Shown: positions 7,887 through 16,904, numbered from the stretch's first letter. The stretch is DNA of 64,000 bases from Candidatus Leptofilum gracile (GCA_016713825.1 JADJOJ010000007.1:496001-560000), one strand, 5' to 3'. The notes: generated by a model not told the origin, from the letters alone. Numbers and translations are program-made.

Positions 7887-8335
7887 TGGCAAAAGTAACG
7901 TTTGTAACGGCCGTTCAGCAAGCTGAAGGCAAAAACGCCACCGGCATTCAGGTACCATCAGATCTGGTGGCAGCCCTGGATTCCGGCAAACGGCCGAAAG
8001 TAAAAATCACCCTCAACGGCTACACCTATCGCAGCACCGTGGCCGCTTATGGCGACGTCTTTATGCTGCCCCTGAGCCAGGAACACCGTGACGCCGCCGG
8101 GGTACAGGCCGGTGACGAAATAGAAATCACGCTGGAGCTAGACACCGAACCGCGCACCGTGGAAGTGCCCCCCGTTCTGGCCACCGCCCTGGCAGAAAAT
8201 GGCGTGCGCCAGGCCTTCGATGCGCTGGCCCCCTCCAGGCGCAAAGAGCATGTGCGCCAGGTAGAAAGCGCCAAAGCCGAAGACACCCGCCAGCGGCGCA
8301 TTGCCAAAATTGTGGCCACGCTGCAAGAAAAGTAA
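7883..8335 (+). CDS. YdeI/DUF1905-type protein
   Basis: A 150-residue protein. The N-terminal two thirds form a DUF1905 beta-barrel (KNATGIQVPSDLVAAL, then VKITLNGYTYRSTVAAYGDVFMLPLSQEHR and AGDEIEITLELDTEPR). The C-terminal part (AFDALAPSRRKEHVRQVESAKAEDTRQRRI) is the bacteriocin-protection YdeI/OmpD-associated helical module. This combination is a well-known uncharacterised family. It overlaps the DinB gene by four bases (ATGA). ATG 7883 or the next codon can serve as start. Confidence 0.86.
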   Translation: MMAKVTFVTAVQQAEGKNATGIQVPSDLVAALDSGKRPKVKITLNGYTYRSTVAAYGDVFMLPLSQEHRDAAGVQAGDEIEITLELDTEPRTVEVPPVLATALAENGVRQAFDALAPSRRKEHVRQVESAKAEDTRQRRIAKIVATLQEK

Positions 8336-8347
8336 GGAAATTACCCA

Positions 8348-8920
8348 ATGAGAAAGCTAAAACTTCAGGTACAAATGAGCGTAGATGGCTTCATCGCCGG
8401 GCCAAACGGTGAAATGGATTGGATTCATTTCGATTGGGACGATGCCCTGAAAGAATATGTGACCAATTTAACCGAATCGAGTGGCCTGATTGTTTTGGGG
8501 CGAAATCTGGCCCAGGGGTTTATTCCCCATTGGGCCGCCGTATCCCAAAATCCGGCACATGAAGAGTATGCAGCCGGAATCAAATTCACCGAAACGCCAA
8601 AAGTTGTGTTTAGCCGCACCCTGGCTGAAGCAGAATGGGAAAATACAGTGCTGGCCAAAGGCGACCTGCGAGCAGAAATCACCAAATTAAAAAATCAGGA
8701 TGGGCCAGACATCATCGCGTATGGTGGGGCAACTTTTGTCTCTGACCTCATCGCACACAACCTGATCGACGCATATCATCTGTTTGTAAACCCAACCGCA
8801 ATTGGCAGCGGGATGCCCATTTTTCAGAATCTCACCAGCAAGCAAGACCTGAATTTGGTAAAAGCGGTGCCCTTTGCGTGTGGCATTGTGGTGCTGCATT
8901 ATGAGCCAAACCGAAGATAA
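8348..8920 (+). CDS. dihydrofolate reductase family protein, second copy
   Basis: A 190-residue RibD-C/DHFR-like protein, paralogous to the one at 1264. Matching blocks are MRKLKLQVQMSVDGFIAGPNGEMDW, VVFSRTLAEAEWENT, GPDIIAYGGATFVSDLI and HNLIDAYHLFVNPTAIGSGMPIF. The YGGATFV segment is the probable NADPH-binding loop. AAGGAAATTACCC precedes ATG 8348. Ordinary composition, last intact member of the plus-strand series starting at 1264. Confidence 0.88.
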   Translation: MRKLKLQVQMSVDGFIAGPNGEMDWIHFDWDDALKEYVTNLTESSGLIVLGRNLAQGFIPHWAAVSQNPAHEEYAAGIKFTETPKVVFSRTLAEAEWENTVLAKGDLRAEITKLKNQDGPDIIAYGGATFVSDLIAHNLIDAYHLFVNPTAIGSGMPIFQNLTSKQDLNLVKAVPFACGIVVLHYEPNRR

Positions 8921-8959
8921 GCTGGCTTTGATTGCGGCAATCAGCCAAGAGGAACGTTC

Positions 8960-9136
8960 ATGGATGAAATCACCCAGGCCCATCTGAAAAACATTCGCGC
9001 CAGCGATAAAACTTTGCAAAACGCGGCTTATACTTACCTCATGGCGGCGACGGAAACGGCCGTTTCCCTCATCAACACCGAAGCAGACCAAAAATACCGC
9101 AAAAAATACGCCAAACTGTGGCCAAAAGCGAGCTAA
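8960..9136 (+). CDS. short HEAT-like protein, probable remnant
   Basis: A 58-residue frame beginning MDEITQAHLKNIRASDK with a following LQNAAYTYLMAATETAVS segment resembling the first helices of small HEAT-repeat proteins. The C-terminal EADQKYRKKYAKLW resembles the last helix of such proteins. The usual middle repeats (roughly 60 residues) seem to be missing, so an internal deletion is likely. GAGGAACGTTC before ATG 8960 gives a ribosome site. The stop directly abuts the stop of the convergent oxidoreductase gene. Confidence 0.45.
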   Translation: MDEITQAHLKNIRASDKTLQNAAYTYLMAATETAVSLINTEADQKYRKKYAKLWPKAS

Positions 9137-10093
9137 TCAAACCGCTGGCACCCTAACAACCACTTTCCCAGTCGCCTGCCCATTGCCCAGGTAACGGAGC
9201 GCGTCGGGAACCTCTGCCAAAGGGAAGCACCTGTCAACCACCGGCTGAATCTGGCCGCTCGCCAGCAGCTTTGCCAAAAACATCAGGTCTTCCCTGGCAG
9301 GATGGGCCATCATGTTGACCATTTTCTGGCCAGCACGATGAACAGGCCACCAACCGCGCAGCAGCAAGCCTGGCAAAAACGCCGTCGTGACAAAGCGCCC
9401 CCCAGGCGCTAAGGCCCGTTCATACGCCGCCACCGCGCGATTCCCCACCGTGTCGAAGATCAGGTCATACGGCTGCCCGTTTTCGGTGAAATCTTCCTGG
9501 GTGTAGTCGATGAGGTGATCGGCCCCAATGGCCTGCACCCGGTTGAGCTTACGGCCGCTGGCAACGGCCGTTACCACACCCCCCAACACCTTGGCAATCT
9601 GCACCGCAAACGTGCCCACACCCCCTGAAGCCCCGTTGATCAGCACCCGCTCGCCCGGCTGGAGCTGCCCATAATCACGCAAACCTTGCAAAGCGGTAAC
9701 GGCCGTCATCGGCACAGCCGCCGCTTCGGCAAAAGAGAGGGTGCCCGGCTTCAGCGCCCAGGCATCCTCCGGTGCCGTCACAAATTCAGCAAAACCGCCC
9801 CGCCCATGCCCAGACAAATCGCCAAACACCGCATCCCCCACCTGAAACTGGCTAACATCCGGGCCAATCGCCGCCACAATGCCCGCAACGTCAGAACCAA
9901 GAATGGGCTGCCGGGGCCAGAATAGCCCGGTGCTAAAACGCAAACTGCCGCTGAGAACGTGATGGTCAGCTTGATTTACGGCCGTTGCCACCACCTTCAC
10001 CAACAGTTCATCCCCTAGCGGTGCCGGGTTTTCAACCTCCGTTAGCCGAAGCCCATCCGGTGAACCATATTTTGTGAATACAACTGCTTTCAT
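9137..10093 (-). CDS. NAD(P)H quinone oxidoreductase-like zinc-independent MDR protein
   Basis: A 318-residue medium-chain dehydrogenase/reductase. It has an N-terminal GroES-like domain (MKAVVFTKYGSPDGLRLTEV, ILGSDVAGIVAAIG, VGDAVFGDLSGHGRGGFAEF) and a Rossmann domain with the GERVLINGASGGVGTFAVQIAK nucleotide site, near residue 150. Catalytic-zinc cysteines are absent, as in quinone/crotonyl reductases. It probably reduces enones or quinones with NADPH. It reads against the upstream gene series. About 100 bases separate it from the VOC gene on the same strand. Confidence 0.88.
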   Translation of the reverse strand: MKAVVFTKYGSPDGLRLTEVENPAPLGDELLVKVVATAVNQADHHVLSGSLRFSTGLFWPRQPILGSDVAGIVAAIGPDVSQFQVGDAVFGDLSGHGRGGFAEFVTAPEDAWALKPGTLSFAEAAAVPMTAVTALQGLRDYGQLQPGERVLINGASGGVGTFAVQIAKVLGGVVTAVASGRKLNRVQAIGADHLIDYTQEDFTENGQPYDLIFDTVGNRAVAAYERALAPGGRFVTTAFLPGLLLRGWWPVHRAGQKMVNMMAHPAREDLMFLAKLLASGQIQPVVDRCFPLAEVPDALRYLGNGQATGKVVVRVPAV

Positions 10094-10192
10094 GAGCTTC
10101 TTTCCTTAGGCGAATACGCCTGGCCCACCACCCAAGTAAGCCTGCCTCATCTTTTTTTGTGCATCTGCAATAGTTATCATTTGGCGGACCCT

Positions 10193-10592
10193 CTATTTAC
10201 GTGAAACATCGTCTTGAACCTGAAACAGCGTAATCTGCAACCCTCAGGCGAACGAAGCCGCGCATTCAAATCATGCCACGGGGTTAAAACCGGCTCATGA
10301 ACCAAAGCCGCTCCATATTTCAATGCGCGATCCACGGCCACTTGAATATCCGGCACTTCAAAGGCAAACCGAATTTGACCACTGACCCGTTCCCCGCTTC
10401 AATTTGGTCTACATTCGCTGCATAATCCGGATCAAAAATTTCCAAGGAAGCCTCTCCAGCCCCAAACAACTGTCCCCGGCCATTCTCCGTCCACAAATAC
10501 CCCGGATCCAACCCCAAACCATCCCGATAGAAAGCCACAGCCCGGTCAAAATCAACAACGGTGAGCGCAACTCGAAACGAATTGACGACCAT
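10193..10592 (-). pseudogene. VOC family protein with two frameshifts
   Basis: From ATG 10592 (reverse strand) the frame reads a glyoxalase-like VOC domain: VNSFRVALTVVDFDRAVAFYRDGLG and LFGAGEASLEIFDPDYAANVDQ. Near 10390 a G run seems one base short; after that the true continuation (GQIRFAFEVPDIQVAVDRALKYGAALVHEP) lies in another frame. Near 10240 a second base is missing in GAGGGTTGC, after which LFQVQDD continues to a TAG at 10193. Two indels in one 400-base gene suggest either decay or raw-read errors. Confidence 0.75.
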
Positions 10593-10614
10593 ATCAAAAA
10601 CTCCTTCTGCTAAA

Positions 10615-10645
10615 CCAGTGCCCGATGGTTCTCATCGGGCACTGG
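10615..10645 (-). terminator. 13-bp perfect hairpin between two leftward genes
   Basis: CCAGTGCCCGATG at 10615-10627 pairs perfectly with 10633-10645 across a 5-base loop. It lies just after the DUF4386 stop in the leftward direction. The T run that follows is short and interrupted, so termination is likely but not certain. Confidence 0.6.
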
Positions 10646-10678
10646 CCTGAATTCAAAATCGTCCTTCTTGCTTCTGGA

Positions 10679-11391
10679 TTACGCCGTGGCGATGACCTGG
10701 CGGCTTTCCGCTTTGGGCGTACGGATGCCTTTAATCAGCAGCCACAGCGTGAACGACAATTCTGCAATAATCGCCGGGGCAAACATGATATTGGCAAAAG
10801 CTGTTGCATACTGAGGCATCAGGAAGATGCCAAAGCTGTCCAGCACATAGCCCATCCCCGCAATGGCCAGCATGATGCCCAGAAAGCCAGGAAACAGCTC
10901 AGACTTAACCACCAGGTAGCCCAGCAAAAACAGGCTTACGGCAAAAAACGCTTCAGAAACCAGCACGCCAAAATAATGCACATCGGTAAACAGCAGCACC
11001 AACGAATCAATCTGGCCTGGCGTGAACGAAGTAAGGTAATCGCCCCCGTTGATCAAAATCAGCGGGAAAATGAAGTTGATGAGGTTAGCGGCATGAACGG
11101 CCGCTTGCATCAACCGCGTCGCCACCATGAGCAGCGTGAGGGTTTTGTTAACCGGCGTCAGCAGCTTGACAGCAAAATCGTCGTGCCAATTTCACTCAAA
11201 AAGACAATCAGGTAGCTCACCACCCCGCTGCGGTACAGCGATTCCGACGCTCGAATGTTTTCGGCCGTCGCCGTGGCGTCCCCCGCTACGTTCAAGCTGC
11301 TGCTCACAAAGATGAAGACAAACAAGTTGGCAAAAAAGATCGCCAGATAAAGGACACCCGTCATACGTGCAGTTTTCTTAATAGAATTCAT
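10679..11391 (-). CDS. DUF4386 membrane protein with a frameshift
   Basis: Multi-pass membrane protein of the DUF4386 family. The N-terminal part from ATG 11391 (MNSIKKTARMTGVLYLAIFFA, then LYRSGVVSYLIVFLSEIGTTILL) runs off frame near 11168. The C-terminal part (LTPVNKTLTLLMVATRLMQAA, LGYLVVKSELFPGFLGIMLAIAGMGYVLDSF) is in another frame down to 10679. Adding one base where TAC-AAG would be expected restores a continuous protein of about 237 residues with six or so membrane helices. AAGGAG precedes the start. Function unknown. Confidence 0.8.
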
Positions 11392-11428
11392 CAGCTTTCT
11401 CCTTGTATAAAAAATAGTTGGACAAAAA

Positions 11429-11689
11429 TTATTGAGCAGCGCCCGGGTCATTCGCCTGCCCTGGGTAAATTTGGATAACGTAGATGAGGGGCAATCCCAA
11501 ATCGCGCACCTGGCGCAGCAGGCCGTGCAGCGCTGCCTGGTCCACCACCGGGCCAGTCAACAGCGTGTCGCCGTTCTCGGCCTGGGTCAGCGTCATTTGG
11601 TCAAACCGGGCCACCCACTGCTCGCCAAGCTGGCCGCCAATTCTGATCTGATAAATGGTTGGCTCGTTTGAATATGGCTTGTTTAACAT
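11429..11689 (-). CDS. uncharacterised small protein
   Basis: An 86-residue protein starting MLNKPYSNEPTIYQIRIGG. A longer frame starts at 11737. The core (WVARFDQMTLTQAENGDTLLTG, then VVDQAALHGLLRQVRDLGLPLI) matches a widespread short protein, often found next to DUF4386 or regulator genes in Chloroflexota, with no assigned function. AAAGG upstream of ATG 11689 supports the short form. It precedes the DUF4386 gene on the same strand by 38 bases, so the two are probably one transcript. Confidence 0.65.
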   Translation of the reverse strand: MLNKPYSNEPTIYQIRIGGQLGEQWVARFDQMTLTQAENGDTLLTGPVVDQAALHGLLRQVRDLGLPLIYVIQIYPGQANDPGAAQ

Positions 11690-11822
11690 GCCCTTTACCT
11701 TTTGGCTGGCGCTTTGGGCACCAGGCCGCTTGCTCAATCTGCCTAAACCTTATCGTCTAAAGGGTATGGCCGTGAAGGTCCGAAAGTATTGTTGAGGGTA
11801 TTGTTTGGCACTATTTTGGGTA

Positions 11823-11860
11823 TTGACAAAATGATTTATCTATATATACTCTATATATTG
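11823..11860 (+). promoter_or_regulatory. promoter and AT-rich operator-like site before the Rrf2 gene
   Basis: TTGACA at 11823-11828 and TATACT at 11845-11850, 16 bases apart, form a good promoter. The stretch from 11835 (TTTATCTATATATACT) to 11860 closely resembles 12331-12357, upstream of the next gene. A shared site for the encoded Rrf2 regulator is a natural inference. Confidence 0.6.
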
Positions 11861-11889
11861 TTAAATAACTACAAGGGCAGTTTTAGAGT

Positions 11890-12318
11890 ATGAGCTATTC
11901 ATTGTCATTTTCGCAGGCGATTGTCACCGTAATTTTTGTGAGCGATAAGGTGGCGCAAGGCTTTTATGACTTTGTCCCTACGAAAGAGCTGTCTGAGGCG
12001 CTGAACATTGCCCGGCCAACGGCCGTAAAAATATTGGGCAATCTGGCTGGCGCGGGCATCATCGAGACGCGCGAAGGGGCCAAAGGAGGCGTACGCCTGG
12101 CCCTCCCCCCCGCCGAGGTGACAATTTTGGACATTTTCACCGCCATCGAATCTGGCAAGGCGCTGTTCCGGCACGATTTTGAGCTGGGCGTCACTGGCGA
12201 AAAGCCGACGCGGGCGCAGGGGGCCATTCTGAACATTCTTAACGAAGCAGAAGCAGCCATGCACCAGCGGCTGGCCCAAACCACCATTGCCGATTTGCTG
12301 GCCATTTTGAACGCGTAA
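11890..12318 (+). CDS. Rrf2 family transcriptional regulator
   Basis: A 142-residue winged-helix regulator of the Rrf2 type. The wHTH covers about residues 10-70 (FVPTKELSEALNIARPTAVKILGNLAGAGIIETREGAKGGVRLA), with the family KGGxxLA wing. The three cysteines that bind an Fe-S cluster in IscR/NsrR are absent, so it is more like the YwnA/CymR-like cluster-free group. Probable autoregulation is suggested by the AT-rich element repeated before it and before the next gene. Divergent from the leftward 86-residue gene. Confidence 0.88.
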   Translation: MSYSLSFSQAIVTVIFVSDKVAQGFYDFVPTKELSEALNIARPTAVKILGNLAGAGIIETREGAKGGVRLALPPAEVTILDIFTAIESGKALFRHDFELGVTGEKPTRAQGAILNILNEAEAAMHQRLAQTTIADLLAILNA

Positions 12319-12330
12319 TCGGCAAAATTT

Positions 12331-12357
12331 TTTATCTATAACTATATATAATCAATA
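12331..12357 (+). promoter_or_regulatory. second copy of the AT-rich operator-like site
   Basis: TTTATCTATAACTATATA begins at 12331 and includes TATAAT at 12347-12352 as a possible -10 box for the membrane protein gene at 12403. It matches the element at 11835-11860 in order and spacing of the TTTATCTATA and CTATATA words. Confidence 0.5.
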
Positions 12358-12402
12358 TGTAGTTTATTTATTATAAACGTTTGAACAAAAGGAGCATGAA
12401 AA

Positions 12403-12816
12403 ATGAAACGATTAAAAACGTTGTTGCGGTTGATTGGTGTGGTGCAGATTGTTTTGGGGCTGCTGTATCTGTTTGCCCCGTTGAGCTTTTTGGCGCTGCT
12501 GGGGCACACAACGCCGGAAGCAGACATCGCGTATCCGCTAGGGATGTTGGCCGCCCGCTTTTTGGCTTATGGTGTAGGTATGTTTTTTATTGCCCGTGCA
12601 CCGGAGGAGCACGGCTTTTGGATCAACAACATGATTCTGATCCAGGCGGTGGATTTGGCGGTGGGCATTTTTTACACGGCCACGGGGGCGGTAGGGCTGG
12701 CGCTGTCGGCGTTCCCGATGTTTAACGCCACCCTGTTCATCATTTTGCTCTGGCTGTGGCGGCCGCAGGGGGCAACGGCCGTTTCCCGCACCAATACGGT
12801 CGGCCTGGTCGAGTAG
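12403..12816 (+). CDS. small four-helix membrane protein
   Basis: A 137-residue protein with four predicted membrane helices (about residues 8-32, 45-63, 74-98 and 100-118). The first helix begins TLLRLIGVVQIVLGLLYLFAP. An AAAGGAG ribosome site precedes ATG 12403. It follows the Rrf2 gene and shares its presumed operator, so it is a likely target of that regulator. I do not recognise a named family beyond DUF4345/DoxX-like small membrane proteins. Confidence 0.7.
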   Translation: MKRLKTLLRLIGVVQIVLGLLYLFAPLSFLALLGHTTPEADIAYPLGMLAARFLAYGVGMFFIARAPEEHGFWINNMILIQAVDLAVGIFYTATGAVGLALSAFPMFNATLFIILLWLWRPQGATAVSRTNTVGLVE

Positions 12817-12849
12817 CCAAATCGGAAGCGCGTCGCGCCACCAGGAATG

Positions 12850-12932
12850 AAAATCCACAGATTACGCAGATTACACAGATTTCTCTTACTCTCGTGTAAC
12901 TCTGCTCTTCTCTGTGTAACTCTGTGTTCCGT
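12850..12932. repeat. intergenic word repeat
   Basis: Between two small membrane protein genes lies a string of words such as CAGATTACGCAGATTACACAG followed by CTCTGTGTAACTCTGTG. These occur in other spacers of this window (2745-2790, 21530-21565, 58225-58430). The two halves partly complement each other. No coding signal is seen. Confidence 0.55.
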
Positions 12933-12956
12933 TTTTTATTTTCAAGGGAGTAAACC

Positions 12957-13172
12957 ATGCAAACAGTGCGAAGCTTTAGCAACTTTATCCGGCAGCAGGC
13001 GAAGGTTCCCCGGCGGCGGCTGCTGAACCTGCTGCCGTTTGTGGCGATTCTGGCGGCGCTGTTTACGGCCGTAAAATTCAGCTTCACCCTTGCCAGCGTG
13101 GGCGGCATCCTCCTGGCTAGCGCAGTTTGGCTAAGCCAAAGGGGGGGCGCGCCCCAGGTAGGTGCACGATGA
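12957..13172 (+). CDS. small hydrophobic protein
   Basis: A 71-residue protein with a basic N-terminus (VRSFSNFIRQQAKVPRRRLL) and two hydrophobic stretches (NLLPFVAILAALFTAVKF and ASVGGILLASAVWL). It is probably a two-helix membrane protein. CAAGGGAG precedes ATG 12957. Its stop overlaps the methyltransferase start (ATGA). Not recognised. Confidence 0.55.
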   Translation: MQTVRSFSNFIRQQAKVPRRRLLNLLPFVAILAALFTAVKFSFTLASVGGILLASAVWLSQRGGAPQVGAR

Positions 13173-13790
13173 CCGGCGCTCGCTTTTTCCGCACCGTGCA
13201 GGATGCGCCCTGGTACGCCCATTTTTTGCAGCCGGTTTTGGATGGGCTGCCAGCGCAGCCGCCCGGCGCGGCGGTGCTAGGACGTGGGCACGGGAGCGGG
13301 CAAGCTGCTGGAATTGGGGCAAACGCTGCCCCATCTGCGTTGGCAGGGGGCAGACACAGAGGCGGCGATGCTGGCGGAGGCCAGGAAACGGCCGTCGCTG
13401 CGCCAGACGCCGCTGCACCACCTAACGCCCCACGCCCCGCTTCCTTTCCCCGACGCCCAGTTCGACGCGGTGACGTTTTGCTCCGTGCTCTTTTTGCTGC
13501 CCGACCCAACCCCCCTGCTGGCAGAAGCGTGGCGCATTTTGCGGCCAAACGGCCGTCTCATCGCCCTCACCCCCACTGGCAGCAAGGGCACACCAGGCAT
13601 CATGCGCACGATTGGCTGGCACGCGCCCAACTGGAGCTTTTTTTTGTGGCGGCAAATGACGGCGGGAAGCGGCCGTCGCTGGGCGCAGCAGGAAACGCTG
13701 GCAACCTTCGCCCGCCAGCATGGCGCGTTATACGAAAAGAAAACGGTGTTTCACGGCTTGGCAGCGGTGGAATGGGTGCAAGTGGGTTGA
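13169..13790 (+). CDS. class I SAM-dependent methyltransferase with a frameshift
   Basis: From ATG 13169 the frame reads TGARFFRTVQDAPWYAHFLQ and then PPGAAVL. One extra base at about 13279-13280 (CTAGGAC instead of CTGGAC) breaks it. In the other frame the SAM-binding motif DVGTGAGKLLELGQ follows, with QFDAVTFCSVLFLLPDP (motif IV) and EAWRILRPNGRLIALTPTG. Restored length is about 206 residues. Substrate unknown; small molecules are typical for this UbiE-like group. A third of the protein would be lost if the frameshift is real. Confidence 0.78.
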
Positions 13791-13930
13791 TGGAATTCGG
13801 GTTGGAGGAAACGGCCGTTCCGAATCACGCACTCGGCTTCACCGGAATCCAAATTTCACTGCGAAACGTGAGCGACGTCCCTAAATTTCTGCAAAATGAT
13901 GAGATGATTGGAATGAACGGCCGTTCCCCA

Positions 13931-16697
13931 CTACAAAATCCCCAACGCCCGCGCCCGTGCCACCGCCTCGGTGCGGCGGCTAACGTTGAGCTTGTCAAAA
14001 ATCAAACGGTTGTGCCCTTTTACCGTGCTCAGCGCCAAAAACAGCCGATCCGCAATTTGGCGATTGGTGAGGCCTTCAGCCACCAGCTGCAACACTTCCA
14101 GCTCCCGCTCGCTCAGCGGTTCCAGCAGAGGCTGCGCACTGGCAGTGGGCGCTTCGGCTACCTGCCCGGCAAAAGCAGCCAACAGTTTGGCCAGATACGC
14201 CTGCTGCCCTCTGTCCTCTCCCTTCTGCCTTTGCAGCAGCGCAGCCAGCGGCGCACCCTCGTCTACAAACAGGCGCACGTACCCTTCAGGCTCGGCCAGG
14301 GTGAGCGCCCGCGCCAGCGGCGCAAGCGCCGCCGCCTCGTTGCCCTGTGCCGCGTGCGCCAGCGCTTGCAGCACCAAAATTTCTAGCAGGCTGCCGGTGC
14401 GGCCGCCCGCTTCGGCCGCAGCCTGGAGCCGGTTGAGCAAGGTGGCTGCGTTTTGCAACGGCCGTTCCCCACCCCCCTGCTCAGCCTCCGCCAACCAAAA
14501 TCTGGCCAGCGTGAGATGATCAAATTCGCGCCGGTAGCTCAGCTCATCGTCTACCGACAATTGCTGCGCTTCAACCCAGCGCTGCGCTGCGGACAATCGG
14601 CCTTGCCGGAGCCACAGCCGCGCTTTGCAGGCCGCAAGGGTGCGCAGGTCGGGCACGGGGCCGCGCACGTAATGTTGTTCCGCTTCGTCCAGAGCGGTTA
14701 ACGCCTGGTCCCAATCCCCGGCAGCTGCCGTCAGGCGCGCCTGGGCCAGGCAGTAGCGGTAGCGCCAGCGGGGCAGCGCTGTTTCTTCACCCAGTTTTTT
14801 GCTTTGCTGCAAATAATGGTGGGCAGCGTCCCAATCGTTCTGCTCCAGGCAAAGTTCGCTCAGGCCGGTGTATAAATCGGCCGTGCCGCGCAGGGCCACG
14901 CCGCCTGCCTCTTGGGCCAGCCGCAAGGCGCGTTCGTAGATGGCCACGGCGTGGCGCAGCCGCCCCTGCGCCTGCCGAATATCGGCCAAAATGAAGGTGC
15001 CGGTGATGGCGTAGAGCGTGTTGCCCGCTTTTTGGTAGCTGGCCATCGCCTGGCTAAACGCAGCGAAGGCAGCCACCAAATCGCCGCTGGCCCAGGTGGC
15101 CAGGCCCAGCAGGGCAGCGGGGGTGCCCCGTCGGTAATGGTCCGCTTCGGGGATGAGGCGGAGCGCCTGCCGGGCGTATTTTTGGGTGGCGGGCAAATCG
15201 CCCAGGGCCAGCGCCAGGTAGGTGCGGGCGGCGGCGACGGTGGCGGGCAGGGCGGCAAACTGGGCTTCGTCGGCATAGGTTGGCGGCGTTTCTGGCGCTG
15301 GTTCAGCCTGATTCAGCCATTGTTCGACAGTTTGCAGGTGGGATGCGGCCGTTTCCAATTCACCCTGGTCTAGCAGCGCCCAGGCGCAGCTGGCAGCCAG
15401 CACCGGCCGGGCGGCAATCATCTCTGGCGGCAGTTTGTGTACCCAGCGCAGCCAAATGCGCGACTCCCGATTGCGGTCCATAGCGGGCCAGGCACGCTCG
15501 GCCAAATCGGCCACGCGCGCAAAGTCGTGAGCGGCCAGGGCGTGGTGCACGGCGTCGGGCAGCAGGTTGTGGGCTGCGTACCAGCGGCTGGCACGCAGGT
15601 GCAGTTCGTTTAAGGCTACGGGCTGCTCTTTGGGGGCGTGGGCCTGGAGCACGTCGGCAAAGAGGTGGTGGTAGCGGTACCAGTGCCGCCGGTCGTCCAG
15701 GGGAATGACAAACAGGTTACTCCGCTCTACTGTTTCCAGCAGATGGCCGCTGGTGGGTTGGTGGGTAACGGCCGTACACAAATCGCCACACAGCCGTTCC
15801 AAAATGGAGGTTTGCAGCAAAAATTGGCGCAGGGGCGGCGGCTGGCGCTGGAGCACCTCTTCTACCAGGTAATCCACCACGTACCGGTTGTCCCCGGCAA
15901 AGGCGGTGATGAAGCCGTGGACATCATCGTGCCCCCTGCATGGAGAGGGCGGCCAGCTGAAGGCCAGCGATCCAGCCTTCGGTGCGCTTTTCCAGGGCGG
16001 CCACGTCGGTGGGGGAGAGGTTGAGACCGGTTATTTTGTGCAGGAAAACGGCCGTTTCCGCCGCCGTAAAGCGCAAATCAGCCGCGCGCAGCTCGGTGAG
16101 CTGCCCCCGCACCCGCAGACGGGGCAGCGGCAATGGCGGATCTTCGCGGGTGGTGATGACCAGATGCAGCAGCGGCGGTAGATGTTCCAATAAAAAGGTG
16201 AGCGCCTGATCCACAGGCGGGGATTCCAGCAGGTGATAATCGTCCAGAACGAGGATGATTGCCGTGGCGGAAGTAGCGATCTCGTTGAGCAGCGTGGTCA
16301 GGATCGACTCGGTCGGGGGCGGCTGCGGATTTTGCAGCGCGGCTACGGCTTGCTGGCCTAGTTCCGGGGCCACTGTTTGCAGCGCGGCCAGGAAGTAGGT
16401 GAGGAAGCGGGTCAGGTCGCCATCTTGTTCATCGAGGGAGAGCCAGGCGACGTTAGAAGGATGCGGCAAGAAGGAAGAAGGAAGAATCTTTTTTTCTTCC
16501 TTCTCCCTTCTTCCTTCTCCCTTCTGAGAAATCCATTCGCTTATCAAGGTGGTTTTGCCAAAACCAGCCGGGGCCGAGATGAGGGTCAGTTTGCGGTGCA
16601 GCCCCTGGTTGAGTTTGGTGATGAGGTGTGGGCGAGGGATGAAAGACGGCCGTAAGCGAGGCGCATACAGTTTGGTTTGTAACAAATTGCCAGACAT
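13931..16697 (-). CDS. MalT-like LuxR family ATP-dependent regulator with a frameshift
   Basis: Large transcriptional activator of the MalT/LAL type, about 920 residues once joined. The N-terminal part from ATG 16697 has the NTPase with Walker A SAPAGFGKTT (about residues 41-50), IILVLDDYHLLES (Walker B) and VITTREDPPLPLPRLRVRG. The frame is broken at 15932-15936, where CCCCC has one base too many. The remainder has the winged helix, TPR-rich effector-binding region (many AxxxY/ALxxA repeats) and a C-terminal GerE HTH (LSERELEVLQLVAEGLTNRQIA). A purine-rich insertion of about 18 residues (16467-16526) separates the Walker A helix from the next strand. A TATAAT lies about 10 bases before the ATG, so the mRNA may be nearly leaderless. 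Confidence 0.87.
16467..16526. repeat. short-word inverted repeat inside the LuxR gene
   Basis: GAAGGAAGAAGGAAGAA words on one side and CTTCCTTCTCCCTTC words on the other form a hairpin-capable block within the coding frame of the regulator. It adds a charged, low-complexity loop (GEGRREKEEKK) that other MalT-like proteins lack. Confidence 0.65.
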
Positions 16698-16744
16698 GAA
16701 CCAATTATAAGGCAAAAAAGGAAGGGAGACTTCATGAGTTGGCG

Positions 16745-16853
16745 CAGCACCACGGAACAAAGGGACACAGATGAGTCCACTGAAAAAACAAACCGCAAAG
16801 ATGCAAAGGACGCAGAGTTTTAATTCGCGTAAATCCGCGTAATCCGCGGCCTA
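16745..16853. repeat. word-repeat spacer between divergent genes
   Basis: The gap of about 320 bases between the LuxR and GH114 genes starts with ACAGATGAGTCC, CGCAAAGATGCAAAGGACGCAG and CGCGTAAATCCGCGTAATCCG words, the same vocabulary as other spacers. A hairpin (16905-16960) and the start of the lipoprotein gene follow. Confidence 0.5.
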
Positions 16854-16904
16854 TTTTCAGAGAAGACGACACCGGCTGTCGCCGACCACCATGAATGAAA
16901 ACCC

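Noticed and set aside
8901..8988. 28-codon frame at the end of the second DHFR-like gene
   Set aside because: It overlaps the end of one gene and the start of the next in a third frame and lacks a ribosome site.
13127..14386. 419-codon plus-strand frame from the methyltransferase into the LuxR gene
   Set aside because: It crosses from one gene into a convergent gene and shows no domain. The methyltransferase motifs are in other frames.
15638..16024. Plus-strand frame near the LuxR frameshift
   Set aside because: Antisense to the regulator. The MalT-like sequence continues across the region once one C is removed.
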